The notes beneath the pieces were generated by a model, which had not been told where the DNA came from, ran no database searches, and was given only the letters and a program-made list of their open reading frames with translations. This document shows positions 25,701-34,054 of a DNA stretch of 64,000 nt, in pieces. The stretch's first letter is position 1. Each line of letters begins with the position of its first letter. The DNA is from Mycolicibacterium sp. J2 (GTDB lineage Bacteria > Actinomycetota > Actinomycetes > Mycobacteriales > Mycobacteriaceae). Made by a program: the position numbers and the translations under genes. The stretch covers positions 1 through 64,000 of the forward strand of contig NZ_JAPFPY010000002.1 of NCBI RefSeq assembly GCF_026240945.1, written 5' to 3'.

Positions 25701-26075
25701 ACCGGGGTTTCCCCGGAGCGCTATCCCACCGAGTTCCTCCGGGAGAGTTTCGACGAGCTGGGCGTGATTCCCGCGGGCCGACTGCTCGAAGTCCCGGACG
25801 GGAGCCGAATCCTGGTGGCCGGGGCGGTCACTCATCGGCAGCGTCCGGCGACGGCGCAGGGCGTGACGTTCATGAACCTGGAGGACGAAACCGGCATGGT
25901 CAATGTGCTGTGTTCACCGGGTGTGTGGTCGCGGCACCGCAAGCTGGCGCAGACGGCCTCGGCGTTGATGGTGCGCGGCATCGTGCAGAACGCCAGTGGG
26001 GCGGTCACGGTGGTGGCCGACCGGATGGCCCCGGTGCAATTGCGGGTGGCGTCGCGGTCCCGCGATTTCCGTTAG
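22800..26075 (+). CDS. dnaE2: error-prone DNA polymerase, C-family
   Basis: A 1091-residue DnaE2 polymerase, which with ImuA'/ImuB carries out mutagenic lesion bypass after DNA damage. It has an N-terminal PHP domain (AELHAHSAYSFLDGAS, about 59-74, and LTDHDGLYG), the polymerase core with PDIDIDIESDLREKAI holding two catalytic Asp residues (about 450-465), helix-hairpin-helix segments, and a C-terminal OB-fold region (about 990-1075). It is about 100 residues shorter than replicative DnaE1 and lacks its C-terminal clamp extension, as usual for DnaE2. GTG start chosen from the promoter position. The mutasome partners are not in the window. Confidence 0.93.
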   Translation: MGWHNGPPTWSEMERVLAGRARRIEPPTADGGDSPAWSRKRGPYQPAGIERSGSRVPYAELHAHSAYSFLDGASTPEELVEEAARLDLRAIALTDHDGLYGVVRFAEAARELDVATVFGAELSLGNVPRTEEPDPPGPHLLVLARGTEGYRRLSRTLAAAHLAGGEKGKPRYDFDALTEAAGGHWHILTGCRKGHVRQALSEGGPEAAARALADLVDRFGSDRVSVELTQHGQPCDHERNAALAELAPRFGVGVVATTGAHFAEPSRGRLAMAMAAIRARNSLDTAAGWLAPLGGSHLRSGEEMARLFGIDAVTAAADLGEQCAFGLSLIAPQLPPFDVPPGHTENSWLRHLVEAGAAERYGPPSHAPKAYAQLEHELRIIEQLNFPGYFLVVHDITRFCRENNILCQGRGSAANSAVCYALKVTNVDPVRNQLLFERFLSPVRDGPPDIDIDIESDLREKAIQYVYERYGRDYAAQVANVITYRGRSAVRDMARALGFSQGQQDAWSKQISRWNGLADSPDVEDIPEQVVDLATQITNLPRHMGIHSGGMVICDRPIADVCPVEWARMENRSVLQWDKDDCAAIGLVKFDMLGLGMLSALHYAIDLLAEHKGITVDLAQLDLSEPAVYEMLQRADSVGVFQVESRAQMATLPRLKPREFYDLVVEVALIRPGPIQGGSVHPYIRRRNGHEEVTYDHPSMEPALRKTLGVPLFQEQLMQLAVDCAGFSAAEADQLRRAMGSKRSTERMRLLRNRFYDGMREKHGITGAVADRIYDKMEAFANFGFPESHSLSFASLVFYSSWFKLHHPAVFCAALLRAQPMGFYSPQSLVADARRHGVQVYGPDINASLVHATCANAGLDVRLGLGAVRHIGEALAQRIVDERTVHGRFASLLDLTARVQLSVPQTEALATAGALGCFGITRREALWAAGAAATQRPDRLPGVGASSHVPALPGMTELELTAADVWATGVSPERYPTEFLRESFDELGVIPAGRLLEVPDGSRILVAGAVTHRQRPATAQGVTFMNLEDETGMVNVLCSPGVWSRHRKLAQTASALMVRGIVQNASGAVTVVADRMAPVQLRVASRSRDFR

Positions 26076-26102
26076 CGGTCAGCTCACCTCGCGCTGCAGT
26101 GT

Positions 26103-26118
26103 TCCCCCGATCGGGGGA
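26103..26118. terminator. GC-rich palindrome downstream of dnaE2
   Basis: TCCCCCGATCGGGGGA is a perfect 16-bp palindrome starting 28 bp after the dnaE2 stop. As RNA it would form a 6-bp stem with a GATC loop. There is no T-tract, in line with the stem-only terminators described in mycobacteria, but the stem is short, so this is tentative. Confidence 0.4.
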
Positions 26119-26248
26119 CACCGAGTTCATCCTCGCCATCCACCGGTCACCGGACAGACCCCGCGGGTGGATCCGGGCATTCTTTTCTCAACGGCGAAAC
26201 AAGCCGACAACAGAACCGAAAACCCCACTCACACAGAGGATTACAGAA

Positions 26249-26479
26249 ATGATCTCGATCATCCGCACCCTGGCCCTGCCCGTCGTCGCCGCCGGTGTCA
26301 TCGGCGCCGGAGCGCTTGGCCTGGCCGGCACCGCCGCCGCAGCCACCCAGGTGAACCCCGGTGACCACGGCAGCCACTCCTTCAGCCCCGAGGTCAAGGC
26401 CCACCCGGCCCCGAACATGGCGCCCGGCTGGCATGCCCACCACGGTCCGGCCCGGGTCGCGATCCTGCAGAACCGCTGA
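26249..26479 (+). CDS. small secreted protein, function unknown
   Basis: A 76-residue protein with a clear signal peptide: MISIIRTLALPVV, then a small-residue hydrophobic stretch (GVIGAGALGLAGTAAA) with probable cleavage after AAA at about residue 32. The mature part of about 44 residues is rich in His, Pro and Gly (for example GDHGSHSFSPEVKAHPAP and GWHAHHGPARVAI) and has no Cys. The six or so His residues could bind metal, but I recognise no family. ATG is preceded by AGAGGA. It stands alone between dnaE2 and the Rv3369-like gene. Confidence 0.7.
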   Translation: MISIIRTLALPVVAAGVIGAGALGLAGTAAAATQVNPGDHGSHSFSPEVKAHPAPNMAPGWHAHHGPARVAILQNR

Positions 26480-26529
26480 CCGAACCAGCGCGAGCCCCAC
26501 CTGCGAAAGCGGATGGGGCTCGGCGTGTA

Positions 26530-26943
26530 TCACCCCTCGGTCGGCGTGGTCCAGACCTTGTCGACCGAGATCTTGATGCGGGTGCTGTACCCGGACATCG
26601 CCTCGGTCAGCCCGAATTGTGCGGCGGCCTTCTCATATTTGGCCCAGTACGGCGCGTCGTCGCGGCCGTCCACGCCTTCGGCGTCGATCCGGGCCCTGCC
26701 GCCGACCACGATGATGCCGCCGCCGTTGCCGTCGGAGTCCAGGTTCAGGCTCACCTGCGGGTGGTTGCGGATGTGGCGCACCTTGGCCGCCGACGGGGTG
26801 GTGTAGATGACGAGGTCGGTGCCGTCGAAGTAGAACCACACCAATTTGGGCACCGGCTGCCCGGATTTGGCGACGGTGGTCAGCCAGCCGTAGTCGTCAG
26901 AGGTCAGGCGGTCGGTGATGTCCTGCGTCAGGTTTGTGGTCAT
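26530..26943 (-). CDS. pyridoxamine 5'-phosphate oxidase-fold protein (Rv3369-like, probable F420 enzyme)
   Basis: A 137-residue split-barrel flavin/deazaflavin-fold protein starting MTTNLTQDITDRLTSDDYGW. It has the family pattern LTTVAKSGQPVPKLVWFYFDG, then AAKVRHIRNHPQVSLNLDSDG and a C-terminal strand ending VDKVWTTP. Relatives in mycobacteria bind cofactor F420 or FMN and reduce small molecules; the substrate is unknown. ATG 26943 was chosen because homology starts there; the frame is open to 27171 only as antisense of the neighbour. It is divergent from the nitroreductase with a 22-bp gap, as in M. tuberculosis Rv3369/Rv3368c. Confidence 0.82.
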   Translation of the reverse strand: MTTNLTQDITDRLTSDDYGWLTTVAKSGQPVPKLVWFYFDGTDLVIYTTPSAAKVRHIRNHPQVSLNLDSDGNGGGIIVVGGRARIDAEGVDGRDDAPYWAKYEKAAAQFGLTEAMSGYSTRIKISVDKVWTTPTEG

Positions 26944-26965
26944 GGACGGAATGTAGTCTCGCGAT

Positions 26966-27619
26966 ATGACTGGCGATAAGACACTGAACCTGTCCGCGGA
27001 TGAAGTTCTGACCACCACCCGTTCGGTGCGCAAACGCCTCGATTTCGACAAACCGGTGTCCCGTGAGGTGCTGCTGGAATGCCTCGACCTGGCATTGCAG
27101 GCGCCGACAGGTTCGAATTCACAAGGCTGGCAATGGGTTTTCGTGGAGGACCCGGTCAAGAAAAAGGCCATCGCCGATATCTACCGCACCAACGCCACCC
27201 CGTACCTGGCGTCGCCGAAAGACTCCTTCGGCGATGCCCGCGACGAGCAGATCGATGCCGTGCGGTCGTCGGCGAGTTACCTCAACGACAACATGGAGAA
27301 GGCGCCGGTGCTGTTGATCCCGGTGCTGGAGGGTCGGCCCGACGGTGCGCCCGCCGGGGTCAGCGCCTCGTTCTGGGGGTCGCTGCTGCCCGCGGTGTGG
27401 AGTTTCATGCTGGCGCTGCGGTCGCGCGGATTGGGCTCGGCCTGGACCACCCTGCATCTGCTCGGCGACGGGGAGAAGCAGGCCGCCGAGGTCCTCGGTA
27501 TCCCGTTCGACAAGTACTCGCAGGCCGGCCTGTTCCCGATCGCCTACACCAAGGGCACCGATTTCAAGAAGGCAAAGCGGCTGCCCGCCGAGCAGTTCGC
27601 GCACTGGGACACCTGGTGA
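26966..27619 (+). CDS. nitroreductase-family flavoprotein (Rv3368c-like)
   Basis: A 217-residue FMN oxidoreductase. Typical features are TTTRSVRKRLDFDKPVSREVLLECLDLALQAP-type N-terminal FMN phosphate binding (Arg in SVRKR), then PTGSNSQGWQWVFV near residues 45-58 and LGSAWTTLHLL near residue 155. Members reduce quinones or nitro groups with NAD(P)H. TAGTCT ends 6 bp before the ATG, so the mRNA is probably leaderless; the same -10 sequence precedes dnaE2. It shares its 22-bp promoter region with the divergent PNPOx-fold gene, which could make a functional pair. Confidence 0.85.
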   Translation: MTGDKTLNLSADEVLTTTRSVRKRLDFDKPVSREVLLECLDLALQAPTGSNSQGWQWVFVEDPVKKKAIADIYRTNATPYLASPKDSFGDARDEQIDAVRSSASYLNDNMEKAPVLLIPVLEGRPDGAPAGVSASFWGSLLPAVWSFMLALRSRGLGSAWTTLHLLGDGEKQAAEVLGIPFDKYSQAGLFPIAYTKGTDFKKAKRLPAEQFAHWDTW

Positions 27620-27622
27620 CCG

Positions 27623-28216
27623 TCAGTGCAGCGCGGCGATGATGCGATCGGTGAGCTTCTCGCAGTAAGCGTCGTCGACGGGTAGCTGCATCACGGCCAG
27701 CCGCCAGTACAGCGGCCCGGCCAACAGGTCCAACGCCAGGTCGAAGTCGGTGCCGACCGGCAGCTGCCCGCGTTCGACGGCCCGGGTGAACAGTTCGGCG
27801 GCCTTGATGCGGCGTGGTTCGCGGACATGCTCGCCGAGCACCGACGCCAGTTCGGGATTGCGGATGGCCTCGGCCAGCAGGTCGGGCCCGATGCGGCGGA
27901 CCATCGGATGTGACAGGGTGTCGCGGGCGGTGCGCAGGTACTGCAGCACATCCCCGCGCAGGGTGCCGGTATCGGGTACGTTGATGGCGGCGACGGCCGT
28001 CTTCGAAACGAGTGCCATCGTCATGTCCAGCTTGGATCGCCAGCGCCGGTACACCGCCGCCTTGCCGACGCCGGCACGTTTTGCCACGGCGTCGATGGAG
28101 AGCCGGCCGTACCCGCTCTCGGCCAGTTCGGCGAAGTACGCCTCTTCGATCGCAGCGGTCACGTCGTCCTGGAGCACCGGCCCGCCGGAGGTACGGCGGC
28201 GTGGGGGAGTGGTCAC
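27623..28216 (-). CDS. TetR-family transcriptional regulator
   Basis: A 197-residue repressor. The HTH (about 25-70) reads AAIEEAYFAELAESGYGRLSIDAV in part, then AKRAGVGKAAVYRRWRSK; the rest is a helical ligand domain of the TetR_C_11 type (VGTDFDLALDLLAGPLYWRL). Start GTG 28216 is chosen because TACGGT ends 6 bases upstream, giving a leaderless promoter; starts at 28222 and 28234 (TTG) are possible. A strong palindrome just upstream and a half-site before the divergent hydrolase suggest it represses itself and the hydrolase. It ends 4 bp after the convergent nitroreductase. Confidence 0.85.
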   Translation of the reverse strand: MTTPPRRRTSGGPVLQDDVTAAIEEAYFAELAESGYGRLSIDAVAKRAGVGKAAVYRRWRSKLDMTMALVSKTAVAAINVPDTGTLRGDVLQYLRTARDTLSHPMVRRIGPDLLAEAIRNPELASVLGEHVREPRRIKAAELFTRAVERGQLPVGTDFDLALDLLAGPLYWRLAVMQLPVDDAYCEKLTDRIIAALH

Positions 28217-28233
28217 GCACACACCGTAGCCCA

Positions 28234-28255
28234 AACGGAACGGTTGCGTTCCGTT
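28234..28255. promoter_or_regulatory. TetR operator, palindromic
   Basis: AACGGAAC and GTTCCGTT are perfect 8-bp inverted arms separated by 6 bp (GGTTGC). It sits in the divergent gap just upstream of the TetR -10 box. A further GTTCCGTT half-site lies at 28288-28295, close to the hydrolase ribosome-binding site, with AACC and TTCG flanks that partly extend the dyad. Confidence 0.7.
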
Positions 28256-28311
28256 GAACTAGGTGCCACTATTGACGATACGTAACCGTTCCGTTTCGTT
28301 TAGGAGGCCTG

Positions 28312-29520
28312 ATGAAATTCCTGTTCGAGGACGAGTCCTTCTCGTTCGAAACCCTGCGTGCCGCCGGCTTCGCCAACTACGGTGGCGCCGATCTCGGCGA
28401 GATCCTGGTCACGGCCCGAGCCATCCCCGAAGGCGACGAGGTGGCCTGGCACCGCGCATGGAAAGACACCGCCCAACGGGCCGAGGCCCAAGGGCGCGAA
28501 TCACTCGGCAACGGCCATCTGGTCAGTGCGCGGGAGGCCCTGCTGCGGGCATCGAACTACTACCGAACCGCCGAGTTCTATCGGCGTGTCGACCCGGCCA
28601 ACGATCCCGAGGTGACCGCGTTGTCGCGCGCCGCGCAAGACAGCTTCCTGTCCGCGATCGAATTGTTCGACTTCGCCTTCGAGCGGGTCACCATCCCGTA
28701 CCTGGACACGACGCTGCCCGGCTACCTCTATATGGTCGACGACTCCGGGCAGCCGCGACCGACCGTCATCTACAACAGCGGATACGACTCGACATTGGAA
28801 GAGTCCTACTTCGCGATCGGCGCCGCGGCCCTGGCCCGCGGCTACAACGTGCTGGCCTTCGACGGTCCCGGCCAGGGCGGCGCGATCCGGGAACAGGGAC
28901 TGGTGTTCCGGCACGACTGGGAGGCCGTCATCACGCCGGTGCTCGATTTCGCGCTCACCCGTGCCGAGATCGCCGCCGACCGCATCGCGTTGTTCGGCTA
29001 TAGCCTGGGCGGCTATCTGGCGGCCCGCGCGGCGGCCTTCGAGAGTCGGCTTGCGGCGGTGATCCTGGACGACGGCGTCTTCGACTTCGGCTCCGCCGTC
29101 GCGCGGTTGATGCCGCCCTTCCTCGGCCGGTGGATCGCCGACGGCAACACCGGGGCTGCCGATCAGGTGCTGACCTTGCTGACGGCGGCCAACACCCAGC
29201 TGCGGTGGGCGCTGCGCAACGGGGTGTGGGTGATGGGTGTCGCCAGCCCCGCCGAGCTACCGGGGGTGTTCGCCCGCTACACGCTGGCCGGCATCGCCGA
29301 CCGGATCACCGCGCCGACCCTCGTGCTCGACGCCGAGAACGACCAGTTCTTCAAGGGCGAACCGCAACGCGTCGCCGATGCCCTGGTCAATGCCAAGGCC
29401 ACCCTGGTCACCCTGCGGGAATCCGAGGGTGCCGGCGAACATTGCCACATGGGCGCCATGGGTCGGGCCCATCAGGTGATCTTCGATTGGCTCGATGGCG
29501 TTCTGCCGCAGCCGAACTGA
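28312..29520 (+). CDS. alpha/beta hydrolase (DUF1100 / dihydropseudooxynicotine hydrolase-like)
   Basis: A 402-residue hydrolase with an N-terminal helical cap domain (about 1-125) and a C-terminal alpha/beta core. The nucleophile elbow is GYSLGG (Ser near residue 228), the acid is in VLDAENDQF and the His in GEHCHMGAM. The cap-plus-core layout matches C-C bond hydrolases and related esterases acting on aromatic or heterocyclic compounds. ATG has AGGAGG directly upstream, one of the strongest ribosome-binding sites in the window. It is divergent from the TetR gene and presumably induced by that regulator's ligand. Confidence 0.8.
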   Translation: MKFLFEDESFSFETLRAAGFANYGGADLGEILVTARAIPEGDEVAWHRAWKDTAQRAEAQGRESLGNGHLVSAREALLRASNYYRTAEFYRRVDPANDPEVTALSRAAQDSFLSAIELFDFAFERVTIPYLDTTLPGYLYMVDDSGQPRPTVIYNSGYDSTLEESYFAIGAAALARGYNVLAFDGPGQGGAIREQGLVFRHDWEAVITPVLDFALTRAEIAADRIALFGYSLGGYLAARAAAFESRLAAVILDDGVFDFGSAVARLMPPFLGRWIADGNTGAADQVLTLLTAANTQLRWALRNGVWVMGVASPAELPGVFARYTLAGIADRITAPTLVLDAENDQFFKGEPQRVADALVNAKATLVTLRESEGAGEHCHMGAMGRAHQVIFDWLDGVLPQPN

Positions 29521-29521
29521 G

Positions 29522-29986
29522 TCACACGGCGCCGATGAACCCGTGTTGGCGCCAGGCCTCGTAGGCCGCCACCGCCGCGGCGTTGGAGAGATTCAACGAG
29601 CGACGCCCGGCCAGCATCGGGATGCGCACCCGGCCGGTGATGTGGGGGTCGCCCAGTGTTTCGGCGTCCAGGCCCGTCGGCTCGGGACCGAACATCAGCA
29701 CATCGCCGGGCTGATACGCGACCTCGGCGAACGAACGGTCGGCGTGCGCGGTGAACGCGTACACCGCCGCCGGCATCAGCGCCGCCCACGCCGATGCCAG
29801 ATCGGGGTGCACCGTCACCGACGCCAGATCGTGGTAGTCCAGGCCGGCCCGGCGTAACTTCGGTTCGGACAGGTCGAAGCCCAGCGGCTCGACCAGGTGC
29901 AGTTCGCATCCCGTCGCCGCCACCATCCGGATGGCGTTGCCGGTGTTGGGTGCGATCCGGGGCGAGTAGAACAGCACACGAAACAT
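29522..29986 (-). CDS. trmL: tRNA 2'-O-ribose methyltransferase, TrmL type (SpoU family)
   Basis: A 154-residue SPOUT methyltransferase that, in TrmL, methylates the ribose at position 34 of some tRNAs using SAM. It is the short, single-domain form: VLFYSPRIAPNTGNAIRMVAATG at the N terminus, VLMFGPEPTGL (knot segment) and the C-terminal SLNLSNAAAVAAYEAWRQ, where Ser-Leu-Asn-Leu-Ser-Asn is the signature that closes the trefoil knot. It corresponds to Rv3366. Convergent with the hydrolase, one base apart. Confidence 0.9.
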   Translation of the reverse strand: MFRVLFYSPRIAPNTGNAIRMVAATGCELHLVEPLGFDLSEPKLRRAGLDYHDLASVTVHPDLASAWAALMPAAVYAFTAHADRSFAEVAYQPGDVLMFGPEPTGLDAETLGDPHITGRVRIPMLAGRRSLNLSNAAAVAAYEAWRQHGFIGAV

Positions 29987-30154
29987 CCGACGATGATGTC
30001 ATCCGGCCCCGCACACGACGGGGCAACATCTCGGTCACGAACCGTGCGCGAAGGCTCGCGAACTGTGGAAAGCGCTGCATGCGGCTGTCATACTCGACAA
30101 ATTGCGACAGGCGTGCCACGCCGGCCCCCGTAGGGGCAAACACAGCAGGAAACG

Positions 30155-32695
30155 ATGAGCAACGAATTCGCGCACGCCACAACGCAAGACGCCGCTGATG
30201 CGGTCAAGCGGCCGTCGCGCTGGGCGCTGAGCAACTGGCCCGTCGGCTGGAAAGTGCTTGCCATCGCCCTGGTTCCATTGGTGCTCGCCGGGGTGCTCGG
30301 CGGGCTGCGGATACATTCCGGGCTCGGCGCCGCCACCGATCTGCGCCGGGCCGCCGACCGGGCCGACCTGGTACCGGCCATCGTCAAGTACATGGCCGCG
30401 CTGGACGCCGCGCTGCTGGCCACCTCCACCGACACCGATGTCCAGCCCGCCGTCACCGCCTTCGATGCCAGCCGGAAAACCCTGGCCGACAAGCTGGCCG
30501 GCACCGACGCGGTGCCCGATGTCGACAAGGGTGTCACGACGATCCTGCAGGGCGGCCAACAGCTCCTCGACGGTGTCACCTCGAACGCCATCGGCCTGCG
30601 GGACCGGATCACCACCTACGCGCCCCTCCTGTTGACCGCCGAGGACGCGATCAACGGATCGGTGCGGGTGCAGGACGAGCGGATCCGAGCGCAGACCGTG
30701 GGGCTGTCGCGCGCGGTCGGCGCCCGCGGCCAGATGATGATGCAGCAGCTGCTGGTCGACCGTGGCGCCGATCTGCCCGAACCGGAACTGCGCACCTCGA
30801 TGATCACCCTGGCCGGTACCGAGCCGTCGACCCTGTTCGGGATGAGCCAGGTGCTCGGTGTGGGCTCGGCCGACGCGCAGAAGCTGCAGGAGCAGATGGT
30901 CCGCCGGATGGGCATGATGTCCGATCCGGCCATCCCGCTGCCCAACAACCCGGACTTGGCTCAGTCCATCCGGGCCACCGATCAGATCGCGGGCAAGATC
31001 GTTGCCGACACCGCAGCATCGATCACCGCGGCGGTGCACGATCAGGCCGATCGTCAACGCAGCACCGCGATCCGGGACACGATCGTCGTCGTGGGCGCCA
31101 TGCTGGTCGCCCTGATCGCGGTGGCCCTGGTCGCGCGGTCCCTGGTCCGGCCGTTGCGGCGGCTGCGCGACGGCGCGCTCAAGGTCGCCCATCAGGATCT
31201 GGCCCGCGAACTGGAGCAGGTCCGCGCCGGCGGCGACCCCGGCCCGATCCGCCCGCTGCCGGTGCCCACCACTGAGGAAATCGGCCAGGTTGCACACGCC
31301 GTCGACGAGCTGCACGAACAGGCTGTGCTGTTGGCCGCCGAGCAGGCGCGACTGCAGCTGCAGGTCACCGACATGTTCGAGACGTTGTCCCGGCGCAGCC
31401 GATCCCTGGTCGACCAGCAACTGGTGGTCATCGATCAGCTGGAACGCGACGAGGCCGACCCCAAGCGGTTGCAGAGCCTGTTCCAACTGGACCACCTGGC
31501 CGCCCGGATGCGCCGCAACGGGGCGAACCTACTGGTGCTCTCCGGCACCCGGTTGTCCCGTGAACAGTCCGAGCCCGTCGCGCTGACGGCCGCCGTCAAC
31601 GCCGCGGCCTCCGAGGTCGAGGACTACACCCGGGTCGCCACCGCGGCGCTGCCCGACACCGACATCGACGGTGCCGTCGCCGCCGACCTGGTGCACGTGC
31701 TGGCCGAACTGCTGGACAACGCGCTGCGCTACTCCCCGCCCACCACCTATGTGCGGGTGTCGGCGGTGCACACCGGCGACGGCGCGCTGGTCATCGAGGT
31801 CGGCGACGAGGGTCTGGGCATGACCGAGGCCGACCTGCGGGTGGCCAACACCCGGCTGCAGTCCGGCGGTGAGGTCAACCCCTACACCGCACGGCATATG
31901 GGTCTGTTCGTCATCGGCCGACTGGCCGCCACCCACGGTCTGGTGGTGCGGCTGCGCAGCACCGTGACCGGTGATCCGTCCTCGGGGATCACCGCAGGCG
32001 TCTACGTCCCGCAGAGCCTGCTGGTGGGGGAGGGCGGTGCCTCGTTCACCGAATTCGTCCCGGCGCCACCGACATCGGTGGTGTCCCCGGTCGCGACCCG
32101 GCCCGTCGAGCCTGCGCCGGTGCCGGTAGTCCCGGCCGTGTCGTCGATGTCGGATGCTGGTTCGCTTCTGCCGCAACGTCATCCGGGGGCGAGTGGGATT
32201 GCCGGTGGCGCGGTGAGTGAGCCACCGGCCGGGTCCGCCGAAAAGCCCAGCGAGAAGCCCACCGATACTTCGTCCTTCTTCGCGGCGCGTGCGCAGGTGC
32301 CGGCCGAACCGCAGCCGCCCAGCGCGTCCCCGACCGGGTCGGACGACGCGATCTACCAGAAGATGCTCTCGGAATGGCTCGTCGACCCGACCGATCTGGG
32401 CGCCAGTACCGACCTCGATTGGAAGTCGGTCTGGGACAACGGCTGGTCGGCAGCCGCCGCGGCCGAGGACGCCCCGGTGGCCGAACACACGCCCGAGGGG
32501 CTGCCGGTCCGCGAGCCGGGCGCCCGGCTGGTGCCGGGAGCCGGCGGCGACCCGCTAGCATCTGAACCCGCCGGCGACGAGTTCGACACCGGTCCGCTGC
32601 CGGACCCGGCCGCGGTCCGGGCGAGCATCAGCAGCCACTTCGGGGGTGTGCACGCCGGCCGGACGCACGCGCGCGAGACCGGAGGAATCGAATGA
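30155..32695 (+). CDS. mfpE: membrane histidine-kinase-like sensor of the mfp operon (conservon CvnA type)
   Basis: An 846-residue sensor corresponding to Rv3365c. Two membrane helices (about 34-51 and 309-330) flank an extracytoplasmic helical domain of nitrate/nitrite-sensor type. A HAMP-like linker (about 331-385), a helical segment with [11 protein letters not shown] (about 445) and a HATPase domain follow (N box [14 protein letters not shown] near 515, [23 protein letters not shown]). The last 200 residues are Pro/Ala-rich and low complexity. The order sensor-roadblock-DUF742-GTPase equals the conservon modules of Streptomyces. ATG with AGGA upstream; its stop overlaps the next start (ATGA). 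Confidence 0.9.
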   Translation: MSNEFAHATTQDAADAVKRPSRWALSNWPVGWKVLAIALVPLVLAGVLGGLRIHSGLGAATDLRRAADRADLVPAIVKYMAALDAALLATSTDTDVQPAVTAFDASRKTLADKLAGTDAVPDVDKGVTTILQGGQQLLDGVTSNAIGLRDRITTYAPLLLTAEDAINGSVRVQDERIRAQTVGLSRAVGARGQMMMQQLLVDRGADLPEPELRTSMITLAGTEPSTLFGMSQVLGVGSADAQKLQEQMVRRMGMMSDPAIPLPNNPDLAQSIRATDQIAGKIVADTAASITAAVHDQADRQRSTAIRDTIVVVGAMLVALIAVALVARSLVRPLRRLRDGALKVAHQDLARELEQVRAGGDPGPIRPLPVPTTEEIGQVAHAVDELHEQAVLLAAEQARLQLQVTDMFETLSRRSRSLVDQQLVVIDQLERDEADPKRLQSLFQLDHLAARMRRNGANLLVLSGTRLSREQSEPVALTAAVNAAASEVEDYTRVATAALPDTDIDGAVAADLVHVLAELLDNALRYSPPTTYVRVSAVHTGDGALVIEVGDEGLGMTEADLRVANTRLQSGGEVNPYTARHMGLFVIGRLAATHGLVVRLRSTVTGDPSSGITAGVYVPQSLLVGEGGASFTEFVPAPPTSVVSPVATRPVEPAPVPVVPAVSSMSDAGSLLPQRHPGASGIAGGAVSEPPAGSAEKPSEKPTDTSSFFAARAQVPAEPQPPSASPTGSDDAIYQKMLSEWLVDPTDLGASTDLDWKSVWDNGWSAAAAAEDAPVAEHTPEGLPVREPGARLVPGAGGDPLASEPAGDEFDTGPLPDPAAVRASISSHFGGVHAGRTHARETGGIE

Positions 32696-33129
32696 GCTAC
32701 CCGGCGGGGCGCAGCGCGGCGACCGGAGGGGCAACACAGCGGCAGTCACTGGACTGGTTGGTGTCCCGTTTCGCCCGCGAGGTCGCCGGGGTGTCGCATG
32801 CCGTCCTGGTATCCGCCGACGGTCTGCTGATGGCCGCCAGCGAGCACATGCCGATCGAACGGGCCGACCAGTTGGCGGCGGTTGCCTCTGGGCTGGCCAG
32901 CCTGTCGACCGGCGCCGCCCAACTGTTCGAGGGCGGCCACGTCATGCAATCGGTGGTCGAGATGGAGAACGGTTACCTGCTGCTGATGCGGGTGGGCGAC
33001 GGCTCCCATCTCGCCACGCTGGCCACCCGGACCAGCGATATCGGCCAGATCGGTTACGAGATGGCCATCCTCGTCGAACGTGTCGGCACCGTCATCCAGT
33101 CGGCCCGGCGAGCGCGCCGGCCCTCGTGA
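32692..33129 (+). CDS. mfpD: roadblock/LC7-domain protein of the mfp operon
   Basis: A 145-residue roadblock/LC7 protein (Rv3364c-like; conservon CvnB). Recognisable are [31 protein letters not shown] and the strand pattern [17 protein letters not shown]. Proteins of this type act as activators or GAPs for the partner small GTPase encoded two genes later. The start overlaps mfpE by 4 bp, pointing to coupled translation. Confidence 0.9.
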   Translation: MSYPAGRSAATGGATQRQSLDWLVSRFAREVAGVSHAVLVSADGLLMAASEHMPIERADQLAAVASGLASLSTGAAQLFEGGHVMQSVVEMENGYLLLMRVGDGSHLATLATRTSDIGQIGYEMAILVERVGTVIQSARRARRPS

Positions 33130-33135
33130 GCCGGG

Positions 33136-33504
33136 ATGGACAGCTGGGAGGCCGACGCCGGTGAACCGAGTCTGGTACGGCCCTACACGCTGACCGGTGG
33201 CCGCACCGAGCCGGCCGTCGACCTGCCGTGGGAGGCGCCGATCCGGACACGCGATCTCGGCCCGGCGCCGCGCTGGCCGACGAATGACGTGCGGGCGCGG
33301 ATACTGGAACTCGGCGGGGACGGTCCGTCGGTCGCGGAGATCGCGGCCCGCCTGTCGTTGCCACTCGGCGTCGCGCGGGTGCTGATCGGAGATCTGGTCA
33401 CCCAGGGGTATCTCACGGTGCTCCAGACACTCGGCGACGCCACCTCGACCGACGAACGACGCGAACTGATCGGAAGGACGTTGCGTGGCCTACGGGCTCT
33501 CTAG
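33136..33504 (+). CDS. mfpC: DUF742 protein of the mfp operon
   Basis: A 122-residue DUF742 protein (Rv3363c-like; conservon CvnC). It has LVRPYTLTGGRTEP near the start, a typical DUF742 signature, and a winged-helix-like middle (ARILELGGDGPSVAEIAARLSLPLGVARVLIGDL in part: SVAEIAARLSLPLGVARVL). It ends with RRELIGRTLRGLRAL. ATG 6 bp after mfpD; its end overlaps mfpB by 20 bp. The role is unknown beyond membership in the GTPase module. Confidence 0.88.
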   Translation: MDSWEADAGEPSLVRPYTLTGGRTEPAVDLPWEAPIRTRDLGPAPRWPTNDVRARILELGGDGPSVAEIAARLSLPLGVARVLIGDLVTQGYLTVLQTLGDATSTDERRELIGRTLRGLRAL

Positions 33505-34054
33505 CCACCGAACGAGCTCCACCAAGATCGTCATCTCCGGTGGTTTCGGTGCGGGCAAGACCACCTTCGTCGGCGCGGTGTCGGAGATCATGCCGCTGCG
33601 CACGGAGGCCCTGGTGACCACCGCGTCCGCCGGTGTCGACGCGTTGGCGGCGACACCGGACAAGAACACCACGACGGTGGCCATGGACTTCGGCCGGATC
33701 ACCCTGGCCGAGGATCTGGTGCTGTACCTGTTCGGCACGCCCGGACAGCGCCGGTTCTGGTTCATGTGGGACGACTTGGTGCGCGGCGCGATCGGCGCGG
33801 TGATCCTGGTCGACGTGCGACGGTTGCAGGACAGCTTCGCCGCGGTGGACTTCTTCGAGGCGCGCAAGCTGCCGTTCATCATCGCCGTCAACGAGTTCGA
33901 GGGCGCCGCACGGCACCCGGCCGCCGCGATCCGGCAGGCGCTGGCCCTCCCCGAGGGCATCCCGATCGTCTCGGTCGACGCCAGGGATCGGAATTCGGCG
34001 CGCGACGCACTGATCGCCGTCACCGAATACGCGCTGGCCGCGCTGCCGTCGTGA
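33485..34054 (+). CDS. mfpB: small GTPase of the mfp operon
   Basis: A 189-residue Ras-like ATP/GTP-binding protein (Rv3362c-like; conservon CvnD). Walker A is GGFGAGKTT (residues 19-27), the G3-type motif is GTPGQRRFWFMW, and the base-recognition motif is AVNEFEGA, which departs from the NKxD of classical GTPases but is typical of this family. In M. smegmatis MfpB is reported to modulate the action of MfpA on gyrase. GTG 33485 lies inside the end of mfpC; the stop overlaps the mfpA start (GTGA). Confidence 0.9.
   Translation: MAYGLSSHRTSSTKIVISGGFGAGKTTFVGAVSEIMPLRTEALVTTASAGVDALAATPDKNTTTVAMDFGRITLAEDLVLYLFGTPGQRRFWFMWDDLVRGAIGAVILVDVRRLQDSFAAVDFFEARKLPFIIAVNEFEGAARHPAAAIRQALALPEGIPIVSVDARDRNSARDALIAVTEYALAALPS

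Noticed and set aside
30035..31495. 486-codon minus-strand frame opposite mfpE
   Set aside because: It is antisense to a well-supported sensor gene and has no recognisable domain.
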